A DNA stretch of 64,000 nt, taken from the NCBI GenBank assembly GCA_030248135.1, contig JASANC010002619.1:181436-245435 (forward strand), read 5' to 3'. Below are positions 22,601 to 36,000 of this stretch, one piece after another. The stretch is from Theristus sp. LFF4_11 (taxonomy: Eukaryota; Nematoda; Chromadorea; Monhysterida; Xyalidae). Both the position numbers and the translations under genes were made by a program. The first letter of the stretch is position 1. Each line of letters opens with the position of its first letter. Below the pieces are notes generated by a model. The model searched no databases, was not told where the DNA came from, and was given only the letters and a program-made list of their open reading frames with translations.

Positions 22601-23196
22601 TACACACGACACAGGAACACAGGCACCACCAGTATTTCAGTTTCATTCATTAGCTCACGTATTTTTCTCACGTGAAGGCAGCAGCGAAACTTGTTGCAGT
22701 GCATGACATCATTTCGGTGCGACACACGTGCGAATAAATATGCTGCACAATACAATACTGATGGATGAATCTTATCCATTGTAGGGAACGTGAAATTGAC
22801 CGTAAACTGGCTGATTATCCGAAAATTCTGGAGCAGCATTACGCAGAAGCGAGGGAACAAGAGGCTGAAGAGCGCCGTGTTCAGCAAGAATTTCAGGCAA
22901 AAGTTGACCAGATCAAGGTCAGATTTGAGTTGGAGGTTGCGACGCAGAAAAGATGCAGATTTAATCGCACTAGTCACCGATGCTTGTCATTTGTTCAGGA
23001 AGAATTTGGTTACTACATAAACATTGAAGACAAGAAGTACAAGTCGTTGTTGGAGGAGCGAGAGAAGAAACAGGCCAGGGTAAGCATCTATAGTCGATGT
23101 TTGCTTTTTTAAAAATCGAAAAGTTGGAAATGATAGTTTTTTGTTTTTAAGGAGGCCAAGCGTGCAAAACGATCCAGTAAATCGGCCGTAATTTAA
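19675..23196 (+). CDS. GADD45GIP1: Mitochondrial large-subunit ribosomal protein mL64 (CRIF1/GADD45GIP1-like)
   Basis: Six exons, 19675-19917, 20219-20448, 21948-22157, 22785-22917, 22999-23079 and 23152-23196, join in phase to give about 313 residues. A second in-frame ATG at 19690 would start the more typical presequence MLRCGGSSM; the Arg/Ser/Ala-rich N-terminus fits mitochondrial import. The diagnostic core is RERYARYGRASGVNPGVMW, matching the YGRYGLASGV-type motif of GADD45GIP1. It is followed by a long charged coiled coil (about residues 220-300) with EEFGYYINIEDKKYKSLLEE and a Lys/Arg-rich end. mL64 sits at the large mitochondrial ribosomal subunit and is needed for synthesis and membrane insertion of OXPHOS subunits. 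The protein is longer than the human one (222 residues), mainly in exon 2. Intron 2 has taken in two transposable elements. Confidence 0.88.
20634..20779. mobile_element. CAGTC-type MITE in mL64 intron 2
   Basis: It starts CAGTCTAACTCTATAACAT and ends with the near complement ATGTTATAGAGTTAGGAC, with TA outside each end. The interior has CTGATCGGTTGG and CCAATCAGTCAG. It resembles the element at 27390-27561. The right end became the target of the family A insertion. Confidence 0.6.
20780..21798 (+). mobile_element. Family A hAT-type element, copy 4, with 8-bp target duplication
   Basis: It starts TAGGGTTAGGGG and ends CCCCTAACCCTA. The octamer GTTAGGAC is repeated exactly at 20772-20779 and 21799-21806. 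This copy fixes the family as hAT-type and fixes its boundaries. It lies within intron 2 of the mL64 gene. Confidence 0.8.
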
Positions 23197-24039
23197 CGGC
23201 GAATTTTGCTTGTGATGATGGTCACATTTTATTCTTCAATCAAGCGTTCACATTCTATCATTGCTCATAACGAATGGATAAAGCTATTTCCTCACTCTGA
23301 TGAACAAAAAACGGTCAGAGAGACGAACGATAAATAAAAAAACAGGAAATAAAAGAATTGAGAAATAGTATCACGCCACTTGCGCTGTGTTCAACGAGAT
23401 TAGTGCTTCTGCTGCAAACAGTGGATCAGTTACTTGCATAGAAAACAATAAAACTGCAATAAAAAAGTGTAACACAAGCTGGTGTTCATAGAAACATTTG
23501 GTAATAAATAGCAACACTTCATAGCACAAATTGAGAACCGAACCACAATTAACAGGCTGCATACAGATAGAGAAAGGTAGAACGGCAGATTGAATCGCAT
23601 CTTTGTGCACACACATAGAATCAATTGAAATCAAAGTAGGCACGTCTTGTAGAAACATGGCAGATTATCTTGAAAATATGCCTCAAAAATGGTCAATCAT
23701 AACAGACACATATTTATCACTGAGTTGGCCAACTGTGTTCTCTTCCGAGAGCGACACCTGAAAAACCATGAAAGAGTTATTGCCAAGCGGATCCGAACTG
23801 CGAGTATTGTTCATGGAACATATTCAGACCCGTGCGACCCTGTGGGGTGCCTCGGTGGGGCTCTGCAGAAATTAGCGGGCTACATTTTTAAACACCGGCC
23901 CGCACTGAAATGCTAGCTATAACGCAATAATCGTAGTTATCTAGATACTTGCGAAGCGATCCCAAAAATGTGGTTGCACCGACTTCGAGATGCGGGCTCG
24001 TAACACCGGCTCGCTCGTGCGGCCGCAGCACCGTGGATC
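23197..24039. other. Convergent intergenic region
   Basis: Between the 3' ends of mL64 (plus) and the ZO-1-like gene (minus). AATAAATAAAAAAAC at about 23330 could serve as poly(A) signal for mL64. No coding exon or repeat is supported. Confidence 0.4.
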
Positions 24040-27000
24040 TCATTGGAACTGAGCACGGACCTGTTTCCATTCGGCCTGTGAGCCGGAGGCAGACTTGAGC
24101 GCGAACGACCACTGCTCGGAGTTGACTGTGGACGCAGAGTGTGGCAGGCGCAGTTCAACGGGTCGCTCGAATTTCAGTCCCTGCGGTCCGCACATCACCA
24201 ACGGCGACAGCAGCGTCTCGCCACGATCCGTGTCCAATGGGGGCGCTATCGCGCTGCTCGAATCGCCACGGCATACCTGGTGCAGTGGGACGTTTACATA
24301 GTGTTCAAAGTGTCTGCGCACTGCGAACCACCAAAACTGAAGGCGAGCACGCACCTTGAAATAAATCTCCTGCTGTCGCTCGTGTGGCAGTGCGCCTGGC
24401 GGTATGACGATGGCGACGCCCGTCTCGTGGCTGACCAGTTTGCCGCCGCCGCTGTCGAACACACCGGACACGTGCGCGACCACATTCGACTCGGCGGTGT
24501 GATTCGAGAGGACGCTCGTGTCGCTGCCGTCCATCCGTCTGCTGCCGTTGCCGGCGATCACAGTGGTTGCGATCGAGGTGTTCTCGCTGCCTGTCGAGTC
24601 CTGTCTCGAGCCACTGAATGCCGATGATGGTTTCTGTGCCAACGGTGGTTTCACGCCGCCGTTGTTGTTGCGGCCACCGGCATTGTTCGATGTTGTGCCG
24701 TTCAGTGTGCGCTCCTGGCTGGACGATTCACGGTCTGACTCGCCCGGCGCCAATGGTGCACCACTGCGCTCGCACGGCGACGGCGTAGAGTCATCCGCTG
24801 ACGACAGACGCAGCACGTGAGCGTCCTGTGTTCAAACAGAACGTTTCACTCGAAAGCACTCAGTTATAATGGCTTCTTGTGGCATCTGTGTGCATGATGT
24901 CGGATCGTTGGTCCATCGCAACTCAGAGCTCACGAACTTGTGTCTGGTTGCATTTCTGCAAGTGTTGTAACAATGACACTCTGACAAGCCTGAGCGGACA
25001 GCGCAATGTCACCTTGTTGCTGTCGTCGTTGGTTGGTGTCGACGAGTTTGCGCGTGCATCCGGGTTTGACGATGAAGACGATGTGGCCGTGCTCAACGAG
25101 ACGCTCATCACGCCAGCAGTGTTGTCAGTGCTGGTGCTCGCCACGGCTGCGGGCGCCATCGGGCGTGACGGCGGCGCCGGCGGAGGCACGTTCGTGTGAT
25201 GCGACCTCACGGTGACGCCGTTCGTCAGGGGCACTGAGCCGACCAACGTTGGCAGGCCGCCCGCCGACGGTGTGCGAATGCCGAAACGTTGCAGCAGTGA
25301 CGGCGTTTGCTGCATCGGTGGCGTTGCGTAGTGTGCGCCGAATGTGCTCTGTTGTTGGTGCTCATAGTCGCGGTAGGCCGGGTTCATCAGAGGTGAGCCT
25401 GTGCTCGGGTCATGTCTGCAAATATGGTCACATAGCATTGTTGCGTTGTACGCAGTGCTGAACAGCACAGACTGTTGCTGTTGCATACCCGATCGACACG
25501 GCCGTGCTGCGTGGTGGCGCGTTGCCGCCGTAGTACGTGCGCATCGGTGCTCCATGTGGTGACGGGGTACGCTGCGACAAACGCTGTGACAGCTCGTCTA
25601 GTTCGTCCAGTTGCTCCGCCAATATCTGTGACCGCGTTGGCATTAGCCGTCTGAGTGTCTCAGTGACTTCGCAATTCAGAGTGAATTCGAAAAGAGACAA
25701 ATTGAAGAATCTGAAGTCAGATCAAAAACATTTTGACTCAATTGCCAACCTGTTTCACATCGTACATTCCACCAGTGGGTACCGGCTGTTGTTGGTCAGT
25801 GTGCAGTGTGCCGTTAACAACCGTCCGAAATGCGTCCGTTTCGTCTGTAATGTTTGAAAAACTGATTTTTTTGGTTGTTTGGAGTTTCACTATTTTCAGA
25901 CGAAATGAACATTGAAATATGCTTTTCAACAAAAAAAGATACGACGAATTTGAGCTGCCCGAAAAAATCACCACCTTCAACTTTCAACAATGGTACAACT
26001 AGACTACATTAATGCTGCGTTCCCGAAAGCAGTAAACCATGTTAATTCCACACGACACCGAAATGACGTGCACTGTGTGAGAAAAGGTTTGTCACAAGCG
26101 AAACATTCCCATTCACCACCGATGACAACACGTTTCACCAGGTTTTAGTGAATTTGAAAACAAACGGAAATGTGTCAGTATGTCACTCCGTCGAAGTACC
26201 ATCATTTGCAGTGGCGCTCGACTCAACAGGTTTTGCGTCATTGCCACTATTTTCGCCAGTTGCCTCCGTCGCAGGCTCATCTGCATCGATCGGTGGCAAG
26301 TTTTCGAGCGCGTTAGAATCTGAAACTGACGAACATAAAAAACATCGAGAATGCACGCTCGCTCATGCTGACACCCATTTGCAGTCCATTCATCTCGTCC
26401 AATCTCTATTATAAACAGGTTAAGCAGAATGTTAAAGGAAGAAACTTCACATTCAGTTCTAAGTCTCTATAGTTCTCCCGTAACCAACTTCAGCAAAATA
26501 CATGTAACCAGTGTGTTAAGAAAAACCTGCGATCAGAACGACTAGAAATCCCATCGGCGGTACAATGAAGCGAATCTATGGGGGAAGACATGTGATTATA
26601 AAGCAAACAAGGAATGACACAAAACGTGATGAATTGAACAGAGACAACATTGACAATTCACATCGCAAAACCACGGCAAATGTACAAACAACATAAAAAA
26701 CTGAACGAACTGCGCACACGGCAGCACATGAAACATACACAGCGGCGACGCGGCCTGATTCGGCTGGTCGGCAATGGCCGGCTGGTGAGCGGCTGCTGGA
26801 GGTGTTGGCACGGGTACAGAGGTTGGCGGGGCTGCTGACGTGATTGGTGATGCGATCACGCGTGGTGGCACACGGGGTGCACTGAGTGCATGCACGTCGG
26901 CCGGAGCCGGCGGGGGCGGCGGCAGCGGGGAGCGACGGGGGTTGCTCCGTCGGAGGGTTGCAATGTGCGCGATGCCAGTGACGTCATCGTCGCCGTAGTA

Positions 27001-30000
27001 GTAACACTGCCTACGACCGCCCGCTGGCGCTGCTGCTGTTGCCGCAGTGTGACTGCGCTTCGGCGGCAGTGTTGTGTTCTCGTACGGCTGTGTCTGCTCG
27101 AATGTGAAGATGCGTTGCTCGTTCTCAGTGCCGTAGGCGTTCCGGAGGCCTGCAGACGACGGCAGGACGCCGTTGGTCAGCGACGCTACAATGGAAAAGA
27201 AACGCGTTGCAGTGAACGTAGCACAAAAGTGCTCGCTTGTTGGTGCGTTTGGTGTTTTGTTTATTGAACTGAGAATAAGCTGAACTGAGACACTACCATA
27301 GAGTCACAAAACAGTAGGCGCCACCACACCAGCACAATGAAAAAAAATGGATGATAAGACAACGGTGAACTTCTGAATGACCACATCTACAGTCGAACTC
27401 TAAATTATGGGGAATCAGTATTAATTACGGGGAATTACGGTATGCATGCTTTCTGTGCAAACCAGACTCCGCACGCACAAACAACAATTTCTGCATCGAA
27501 AAGGCATGCATACCATAATCCCAACCAATCAGCTGATTCCTTATAATTTAAAGTTCGACTGTACTATCTAGATATTTGAACTATAGTAGTCGTTTACGTC
27601 ACTCTGTTTGAACAAAAATAGAAAACCAAAATGTGTGGTACGACGGCCACGTCACTCGAAAAAAAACAAATAATATTGGTTTTGACAATCATTTTCCCGA
27701 GCCAGGCATATCATGTAAGTAAGCGGACCTATGCAAATAATTTAAGTCAGCAGCATTTTCAGCCCCATCACTGCAGTTAGTGCGTCATGCCCTTCAGCAC
27801 TGTGAGTTTCGACTTCTTCATAAACTGCCAGAACAAAACATGTTTTTTAATGACGTGCGTGAGAATGACTGCAGCTGGCAGAATGTGTCATCCGTCAGCA
27901 GTTATTGATAATAACAACCGACAAAAACAATGTGAAAGCAGTTTTTCACGTTCTAAAAAAGACATTATTCATTGAGTTTTCCTTCTGACCGGTACTGAGA
28001 CTCAACACCATGAATCGCTGCAGATTCTGTGCTGTCATACTGTTGTTTGTGGGTATTACATACAGCAACGCCGGTGAGTGCTATTATGAAGCAGCAAACC
28101 TTTCCGGTTTGTTCAGAATCACTGAAACCTCTAGTTTTATTTTAGCTCCGAACAAATTTCCTAATGTCAGCGGCTTTGCGGGCAAGACCATATTGGCAAA
28201 AGCAGTGAAACTCGGTGAGTGGACAACTTTTCGCAACAATGTCACTGGCGCGGGGGAAATTTTGCTACTAGAAACAATTTGCTACTCAGATCACATTCGC
28301 TGCCCGTCAAGCTCACTGCTTCGCTACGTAAACAACGCGCTTGCAGTCTACGGCAACACTGACAACGCGGAGGTCAGCAGAAAACGCGTCGTTGGCTTTG
28401 AACGGCAAATTTTGCAAAGATTTTTGTTACAAAACGTTTAGCTTTTGCTTTCGCTCAGGGTATCACGGAGCAGATCACGAACAACGTGCTTGCGAACTAC
28501 GATGGCACCTGGATCACCACTGCGTCGCAGTTGAACTACGACCAGCTGCAGTGGGCCTACTGGGGCAGCAACACGATCTATGGAAGCTCGAACTTTTGCT
28601 TCGTTGCCACCGACCGATGGCTGATACAGCTGATAAAAGCGAGCGTACACTGACAACCGGCTCTTCCACTTTGTGTAACACCAGCAAACTTCCTTTTAGT
28701 ATTGTTTTCATCTGTTTTTTTGGTCATCAGCAGTTTTTCATCACGTTGCAATTTAGCGCACTTGCCGATTGACTGATATTAGTTGCAACAAATGCTCACA
28801 ACAAACTGCGACTGCAATAAACAGGTGCTGTTCACTGACCGTGGCGTGCCTGCTTTGCGAGTGCGTTTCCGTTCACATAGGTCGCTTGCATTGCCCTTCG
28901 TGCGGCTGCGTCGTAGGCTGCGTCCGCCACTGAGCTCGGTGCAACGGTGTGCCGCGGACTGACGCCAATCTCCGACGAATAGTCCTGCAAGCAGACAACG
29001 ACAACCGTTCAATTGCGAGTTGCTTGTGCGCCTGTAAGCCGATGCATTTCAAACGTACTCCTTTCACGCTGTCCACGTCGCTGCTGTCGGTCATGTAGTG
29101 GCGTGACGCAGCCATCGGAAACAGAAAATCGTCCTCGGCTGCATCGGGCGCCATCTTCTCGGCCATCCAGACGCGTCGCTCCTAAACAGCAAATGCGTGG
29201 TGTCGTAAAAAACTGCGAAATTCGTGCCGTCACACACCAAGCACACGCAAACCTGCAGATGTGAGATCAGTTCACGGAGTGCTTCGAACCAGTGGTCTTC
29301 GCGCGTCGCGTCAAGAGTGGCTGCAATGCAATCATTCAACCATTTACCAATTTTGTTCATGTGAAAGTGTTGCTTGCTGCTTTTTTATTCCACGCGAACC
29401 TGTGAATAAATAGGCGCAGTGCTTCTGTATTTTGACACTATGCTCCAGTAGTTTCTTTGTGGAGACAGCGGCGATCTTCGGCATGCCTTTGACGTCGCGC
29501 AGTTGGCGGAGGCGAGAGCGCGACTCGACGCCCAAATAGATCACAATCGGGCAGTACTGCGCCTGTTGCAGTTTCTCCACGGAACTCGGTGTCACATCCA
29601 GCACACAGTGTTTGTTCTTGTTCATTACCTGGATGCAAATCAGACGATTATGGCACAATTTTTTGCAAAAAAAGGTTTTAAACACGATTCGAACGTTTTG
29701 GACCATTTGGTTTAAAAAAACGCCCATCAGTCATGCACAGGCGTGAATGTCAGTTTAGTTGACATCTTTCAGTTTTTTAAGTGAATGGATCAGCATGACC
29801 GTTGACAAGCGCTTGTTTCAGAGCACATGACGTCATTTCGGCATGACACACTCAAAAAAAATAAACGATACTAATCGGTTCCCGGAGAAATAAACAGCGA
29901 GCGGCAGTCACCTCCTTGATGGCGGAGAGTCGCACGATGCCGCTGGAGTTCGTGCCAACCGTGGCGGTGTCTTTGTTTTCTTTCTCCTTCTCAGGCGAGC

Positions 30001-33000
30001 CGGGCGTTGTCGCCGACGTCTCGGTGGCAGGCGCCGCGAAACGCAACGGGAAATCTTTGAGCAACAATTCACGCGCCAGGTCGGCCAACGGACCAAACAG
30101 CACCACGGGGCTGAAATGTTGGCACGATACGCTTCAAGTTGATCGTTTCCAAAAGTGCAAACTTTCACCTGCGTCCTGCAGAACGCTTGCTTACCGTAAA
30201 AATCCGGGATGTTTCAGTTTGACGCGTTCGTATGCAGGAAAGTTGACGGTGCCCTGAGCGAACACGACCTCATCCCAGTGGCCTTTCGTGAGCGACTTGC
30301 TGCGTCGCGATGCACCGCCCAGGCCAATTTTGCGACGCAGAAACGTGCCCGTCTTGCTGACAGCAGAGTCTTTCGCATCCGACGTTGTTTGACGGTTGTC
30401 CCGTTGCGTCTGGCACAACTTCTCAGCTCTAAAATGATGGCCGATGAAAAAAAAATATTGAAAAGAATAAACCACGTACTCGTTCCTCGCCTGCGTCATG
30501 GCTAAACCGGAGCGTGCATTTCAAACAGGCATTATTAATGATGCACATTTGTGATTCACGGTCCGATTTCGCCCGAACGCAGGTGACAAACGCAGTTTAG
30601 CCATCGCGAATGAATTAGCGAATGAATCAACATGCAAATTGCCGTGCACGATAAAAACAAAACGTGCTTGGGTTTGGTTGTTTTTGAGCAGAGAAGGCTC
30701 TGAATAACCGAATTGCATCTTGTCGCACCTCTGCAGATTTGGAATAATGCCTTTATTCTGCAACGCCTCCTGCGCACTCGGAGTGGACGGCGCTGTCAGC
30801 TTGATTGCCTGCCATGCGCCGACGGCACCGCCGAACAGAGTGTCCGTCACTTGGAAGATGTCGCCGCGACGGAACGTCATCTCATTCGCGTTCTCCGGCT
30901 TGTCGTAGTCGAAATGCGCTCTGAATCACCGTTTATTGTCAGTGATACGTAAGAAGGGAAGGGCCAATCAGAGATCAGCAAAACTGCAGCCAATGAGTCG
31001 GCCAATGAGCAACGAACGCGATTACGAACCGAATGCAAAAGTTGTCGCCCAGGTTCTGCGTGCGCACCCGATTGTACTCGTCCTTGCGATACTGCAGCAG
31101 CAGCTGTACGTCATCGTCCAGACCAAGCAGATACAGCACCGCTTCCTCGCGAGTCACTCTGCGCATGTCCTCATTGTTCACCTGCATTGTAAGTCGTGTT
31201 CATTAGAAAGAAACAAAACGCCAGCGAATGAATGGTGGAAAATGACAACAATCAATGCAATGTTTGTTGTTTGCACCGTCGCGTCTGTAGCGCAGATGTT
31301 GGACTTTCGTCTACCGTTCTGTGACCAATAACAACTAATGCGCTACTCCCTCCAGAACCAATGGTAAATTGGGCTCGGGGCAGTAGGTTATTGCCCGTTT
31401 CTACTAGGCTCGGCTCGGGTAATTGCCCGTTTCCGCCGAAGTTTGGTACCTAATGCTTATGGTTTCCGAAAGCGGCGCGCGACCAAATAAATAACAATGA
31501 ATAAATAAAAAACAATGCGAGCGCACACTGCGCACCTTGAGTATCTTGTCGCCCGGTCGGACGCCCTCCTTCGCCGCAGGCGATCCGTGCTGCACGGCCG
31601 AGACGAAGATGCCGACCTCGTTGCCGCCGATGACGCGCACACCGACGCTGCCGCCGTCTTTCTGGAACGACACCAGTCGTGGCTCGGGCACGGGCGTCGC
31701 CGCGGATGCAGGCAGCTGTTGCTGTTGCGAGCCACCGGCTGTCAGCACTGTGGCGGCGTTCATGGCGGGCAGCGGCGGTTTGTGCGACATCGGTGATGGT
31801 GGGGGCTCGGCGGTGTTCGCGTTTGCGTTGTACTGCTCTCGGCCGAGCACCATGCCGTCAGCGGGTGACGCTGTTGAGCGTTGTGTCGAGGGCGTTGCTG
31901 GCGCTGCACACAACACTCGGTCAGTGATGCGGTGCACTCACAACAAAGAAACAACAGAACTGTGAATTACAGGCAACCAGCTGATTACGCTGCATAACCA
32001 CTGACTTGTCCAACCAGCTCGATGTCGCCAATCGGCTGGTGTGCCAGAATACAGATGTTACATGGTGAGTTGTGCCAGTGCGACACAACTTGCCAACAAC
32101 GTGCTCACAAAACACAACTGTATGCGGGGGGGGTACAATTCCGGCCCGCTAATTCCGGCCTGAAGAGTTCCGGCCCGCTCATTCCGGCCCGAAGAATTCC
32201 GGCCCGAAGAATTCCGGCCCGGAGAATTCCGGCCCGGAGAATTTTCGCCAGCACGAACAATATTAAACCACACGAAGTGATTTTTGGTTAGAAAAAATAA
32301 AATAAAAAATATCGATGTTCACATGTTACAGTGTATTTCAATGATGTTCGTCTTGTTTGATTTTTTGGAAAGAGATACCTTTTGGAAAGAAAGAAATGAC
32401 GAATAAAACGATTATTTTTTATCATGAACACTGTACAGGATTTGTGACCCTTTTACCTTATCAAAAAGGCTTGGCTTAGGATTAGGTTTAGGATTAGGAA
32501 CCTTCAACGAATCACTGCAAGCAAGTTCTGATCAAAAATAAAAACACACTTTTAAGAATGTATACAAATCGGAGTGTAAGCAAATTTCGAGGGGGGGGCA
32601 GTAGTGCAGAAACTCAAGTCAAGTCATTATGTTCAACTTGCTGGAACAAAAACTACACAAACCTCAGGTATAGTTCTGCACGGTTAGCAAAGCTTCAAAC
32701 TAGCTGCATAACTTTATTTATTCACATTTTATTTAACAAAAATCACTTCGTGTGGTTCAATATTGTTCTTGCTGGCGAAAATTTATCGGGCCGGAATTCT
32801 CCGGGCCGGAATTCTCCGGGCCGGAATTCTCCGGGCCGGAATTCTTCGGGCGGGAATTCTTTGGGCCGGAATGAGCGGGCCGGAATTCTTCGGGCCGGAA
32901 TTTCGCGGGCCGGAATAGTACACGAGCCCTGTGTGCGTGACCGACCAGTCATGCGTGGCACGCCGTAGGTGCCGTACTCGTCAGCGGACGTGTCCCCAGG

Positions 33001-36000
33001 CGGCCGTGTGTGGCTGGGCGTGCGACTGCGACTTGCGGGCGGCCGATGCGGCGACATGCCTCCGTACGCCGGGTGCCTGCCGACGTGCAAATGGCTGGCG
33101 ACAGCCGGCTGGTGCAGGCCGCTTGGGCCCGGCTGCATGTAGTCGCTGGACACCATGCGGTGCGGCACACGCGACGCCCTGCGAAACAGTGCTCGTGCAT
33201 TGGTGTTGTTTTTCGCTTCGAGACTCTTTCTTAGAATCAAACAAATTGGTTTTGTTATCACTAAAAACGTGAATTACGGTAGAAATTCAAACGAAAGGCG
33301 GCCGAGTGTCACCTTGGCAGCCCAAGTCGATCGTCGACAGGCGCAGCATTTCCAGGATGATAGCGGTGTGCGGTGGAGGGACTCGCTCGCGGACTCTCGC
33401 GGGGCGTGTCTGACATTGAGCCAAGTCGCTCGTAAAGCGTCGTTTGACTGCCCCATCGCCACGGCTGTCCACGCGGCACATCGCGCTGTACGACCAGTGC
33501 TAGGCGCTCGCTGAAACACGCGCACGGTGGCTGGCATGTATGGCCGATTGATTCGAACGTGACGTAGCGAAATGACGTTTTGTGCGCTCAAAGCGTGCAC
33601 AGCAACCCGGACTATCAGTTAGTTTGATTCATTCGCGTGAAAAAACACGTGACGGGCTAAGGGTGCAACAAACTAAAATTTTTGTGTCCAACACGGCGCT
33701 TCAAAAGCAAAAAACGCCATTTCGATTCGATATATTCGAATAAACCTATGCAACTATACGGAACGCTTTGAATCGCGTGATGAAGTGCAAAATGCTTGGC
33801 AACTGAGTCGCCAGTGAATCGTACCGTGATTTCTCGATGAGTCGTTGTGCCTCAGTGAACGTGAGCGTGTCGCACGACTGTCCGTTGATGGCCGTCACTG
33901 CGTCGCCCTCCTTCAAGCCGGGCTCTTTCTCGGCCAACTTTGGATTGTTGATGTGCTTGATGTAATACTTGCAGCCTAACACTATGCCGAACGCTGAAAA
34001 CAACGAAATTCGTGTGTCGAAAATCGTGCATCTAACTTTCAGTCAGCGATTGTTAAAGAAGACAGAACACTCACAATCTTTGCGCTTTGATTTTGTTAGC
34101 GTGAACTTGAGCGTGCGTTGCTCGAATTCGATCGTTGGCACGGGCACGCGTCGTTTCACGATCTGCAGTGTTTTGAAAAAAAAACATACAAAATAGATTT
34201 TACTCGCGAATGGTCACAAAAAGCATTTAAAAAAACTGGTAACAGACCATGTTCAGTTGTTCGGCCTCCTTCATGATTCGGACAGCCGCCTGGTAATTGG
34301 CGTTCTCAAGGTTGACACCGTTCGCACTGACGATTCGGTCGTTGATTCTGCGAACGTTTGCAAGTTGTGGTTGGAGAAAACCGAAAATGCATGTAGCCTT
34401 GAACACAAGTGTATGAAGGAGCGGTTTGCTGTGATTCCCCGTGTCGCAAATATGATTCCCCCTGTGATTATGACAAATACAGCTTCATCAATAAAATTTA
34501 AAAAATAGCTCGGTGCCGCTGAAACGAGTTGTCTTGTTTTGTCAAGACACGCTTCAATGCGATTGGTGCCTGTGGAGCTGTGAGTGACAGTGTCAGTCTT
34601 GGTGACTTGTCAAAGGTGTGTGCAGCAGCTTAGCACTGGCTTGCACAGTGCAGGCGTTCGCCTTGAACATGAAGCCTGCTTTATGAATGCATTATGATTG
34701 CATACAGCGCTCGGTTGTTCGTGCTAATGAACGCGACACACGAATGCGTGTATTCTCTATCTAAGCTGCTGCAAGGAAACTAGCGCTAACGCCGCTGTGT
34801 GTTCCGTTGTGAGAGTTCGCGCACGGAGACAAACCGAAATGCTCAACACAAGTGCTTTCAGTCTTGAAATCCTGGTGAAATGGAAACCGAATACGACTTT
34901 CACGCCATGCGTCTCAAAATTTACAAGCCTCATTCTGCCTGCTGTACTGCACAAGAGATTTGTGATGGTGTCGCCTAGAGAAAGTGCACACACACACAAG
35001 CACACAAGCACATACGATTTATTATGCCGCCCCACACCGCAGTTGTCAAATAAAACACTCGTGAAAAACGGAATGGACGCAAAATTGAGTCTGCAAAAAC
35101 GCAGCTGAACAAAACAATTCAATAATTGCTTTGATAGTAAAGTAACGTTTCTTTCACTTCCATTGCCACACGCCACGGATTTCAGTCAAATTATCTGTCG
35201 GCAAGTGCAGTGCACGCACGCTCAATTTCATGTGTAAATTAGCGAAACGCTGTGTGCTGAACTCGTAAAAAATAAATGACAGCCCACATATGCGACTTCA
35301 AAATTGTCAATGCGGTTGTGTTGCATTGGACGTGCAACTAAAAACAGTAGATTTTGACAGAAACATACTCTCGCTTTCTCGACACAAACCTCTTTTTTCA
35401 TTCCTGACGTACGAAAGAATTATTGGACTGGCAGCACACAGCAGTATGGGCGTCGCTTTTGATGGCTTCATTCTTGGAAGTCATCTTCAAGAAAAGCATT
35501 GTGCCCGTTAGATTTATTTCAGCTATTTATATTATACGCCGTAAAAATTCAGTTCAACACTAACACCGATCAAAACAGACGCATTCAAAAACAGACGAAC
35601 TGCAAAGTTGCATGTGAGCGAAATTGCGACGTTTGGGCCAATCAGAACACTACGGTGGGCTTGCCTGTTGCGCCAGTGCCCAGAAAGACAATTTGGCAAC
35701 GAAATGCACAGCGAAACCCGTGGTGTTCCGCGGAAATATCTTATAGCAAAGCATGAACACTGCCGAGATGAAGCTGCTGTTGCCTACATAAAATGTATAA
35801 AGCATGGAATGCTAGCTAAGTGCAGCCTCTGCAAAATCCGTGCGATACAGCGATGCGTGCCAACACAGCCACAGCTTCAGTGGCACACACACACATGCAC
35901 ACTGACGCATAGTAATCGTAGTATGAACACGATCAAGCAATCAAGTTTGCGTTTGCCTGTTAGCTTGCTTCGCTTGTCACACTACGAAGAGCTGCCCAGC

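Noticed and set aside
24095..24627. Plus-strand frames across the ZU5 exons
   Set aside because: Shadows of the minus-strand ZU5 coding exons, which have clear family similarity.
32743..32945. Frame continuing from the ZO-1-like exon into FRPGEF repeats
   Set aside because: The repeats are the minisatellite foldback; a GT donor before it and matching phase with exon 31903 explain the end of the exon.
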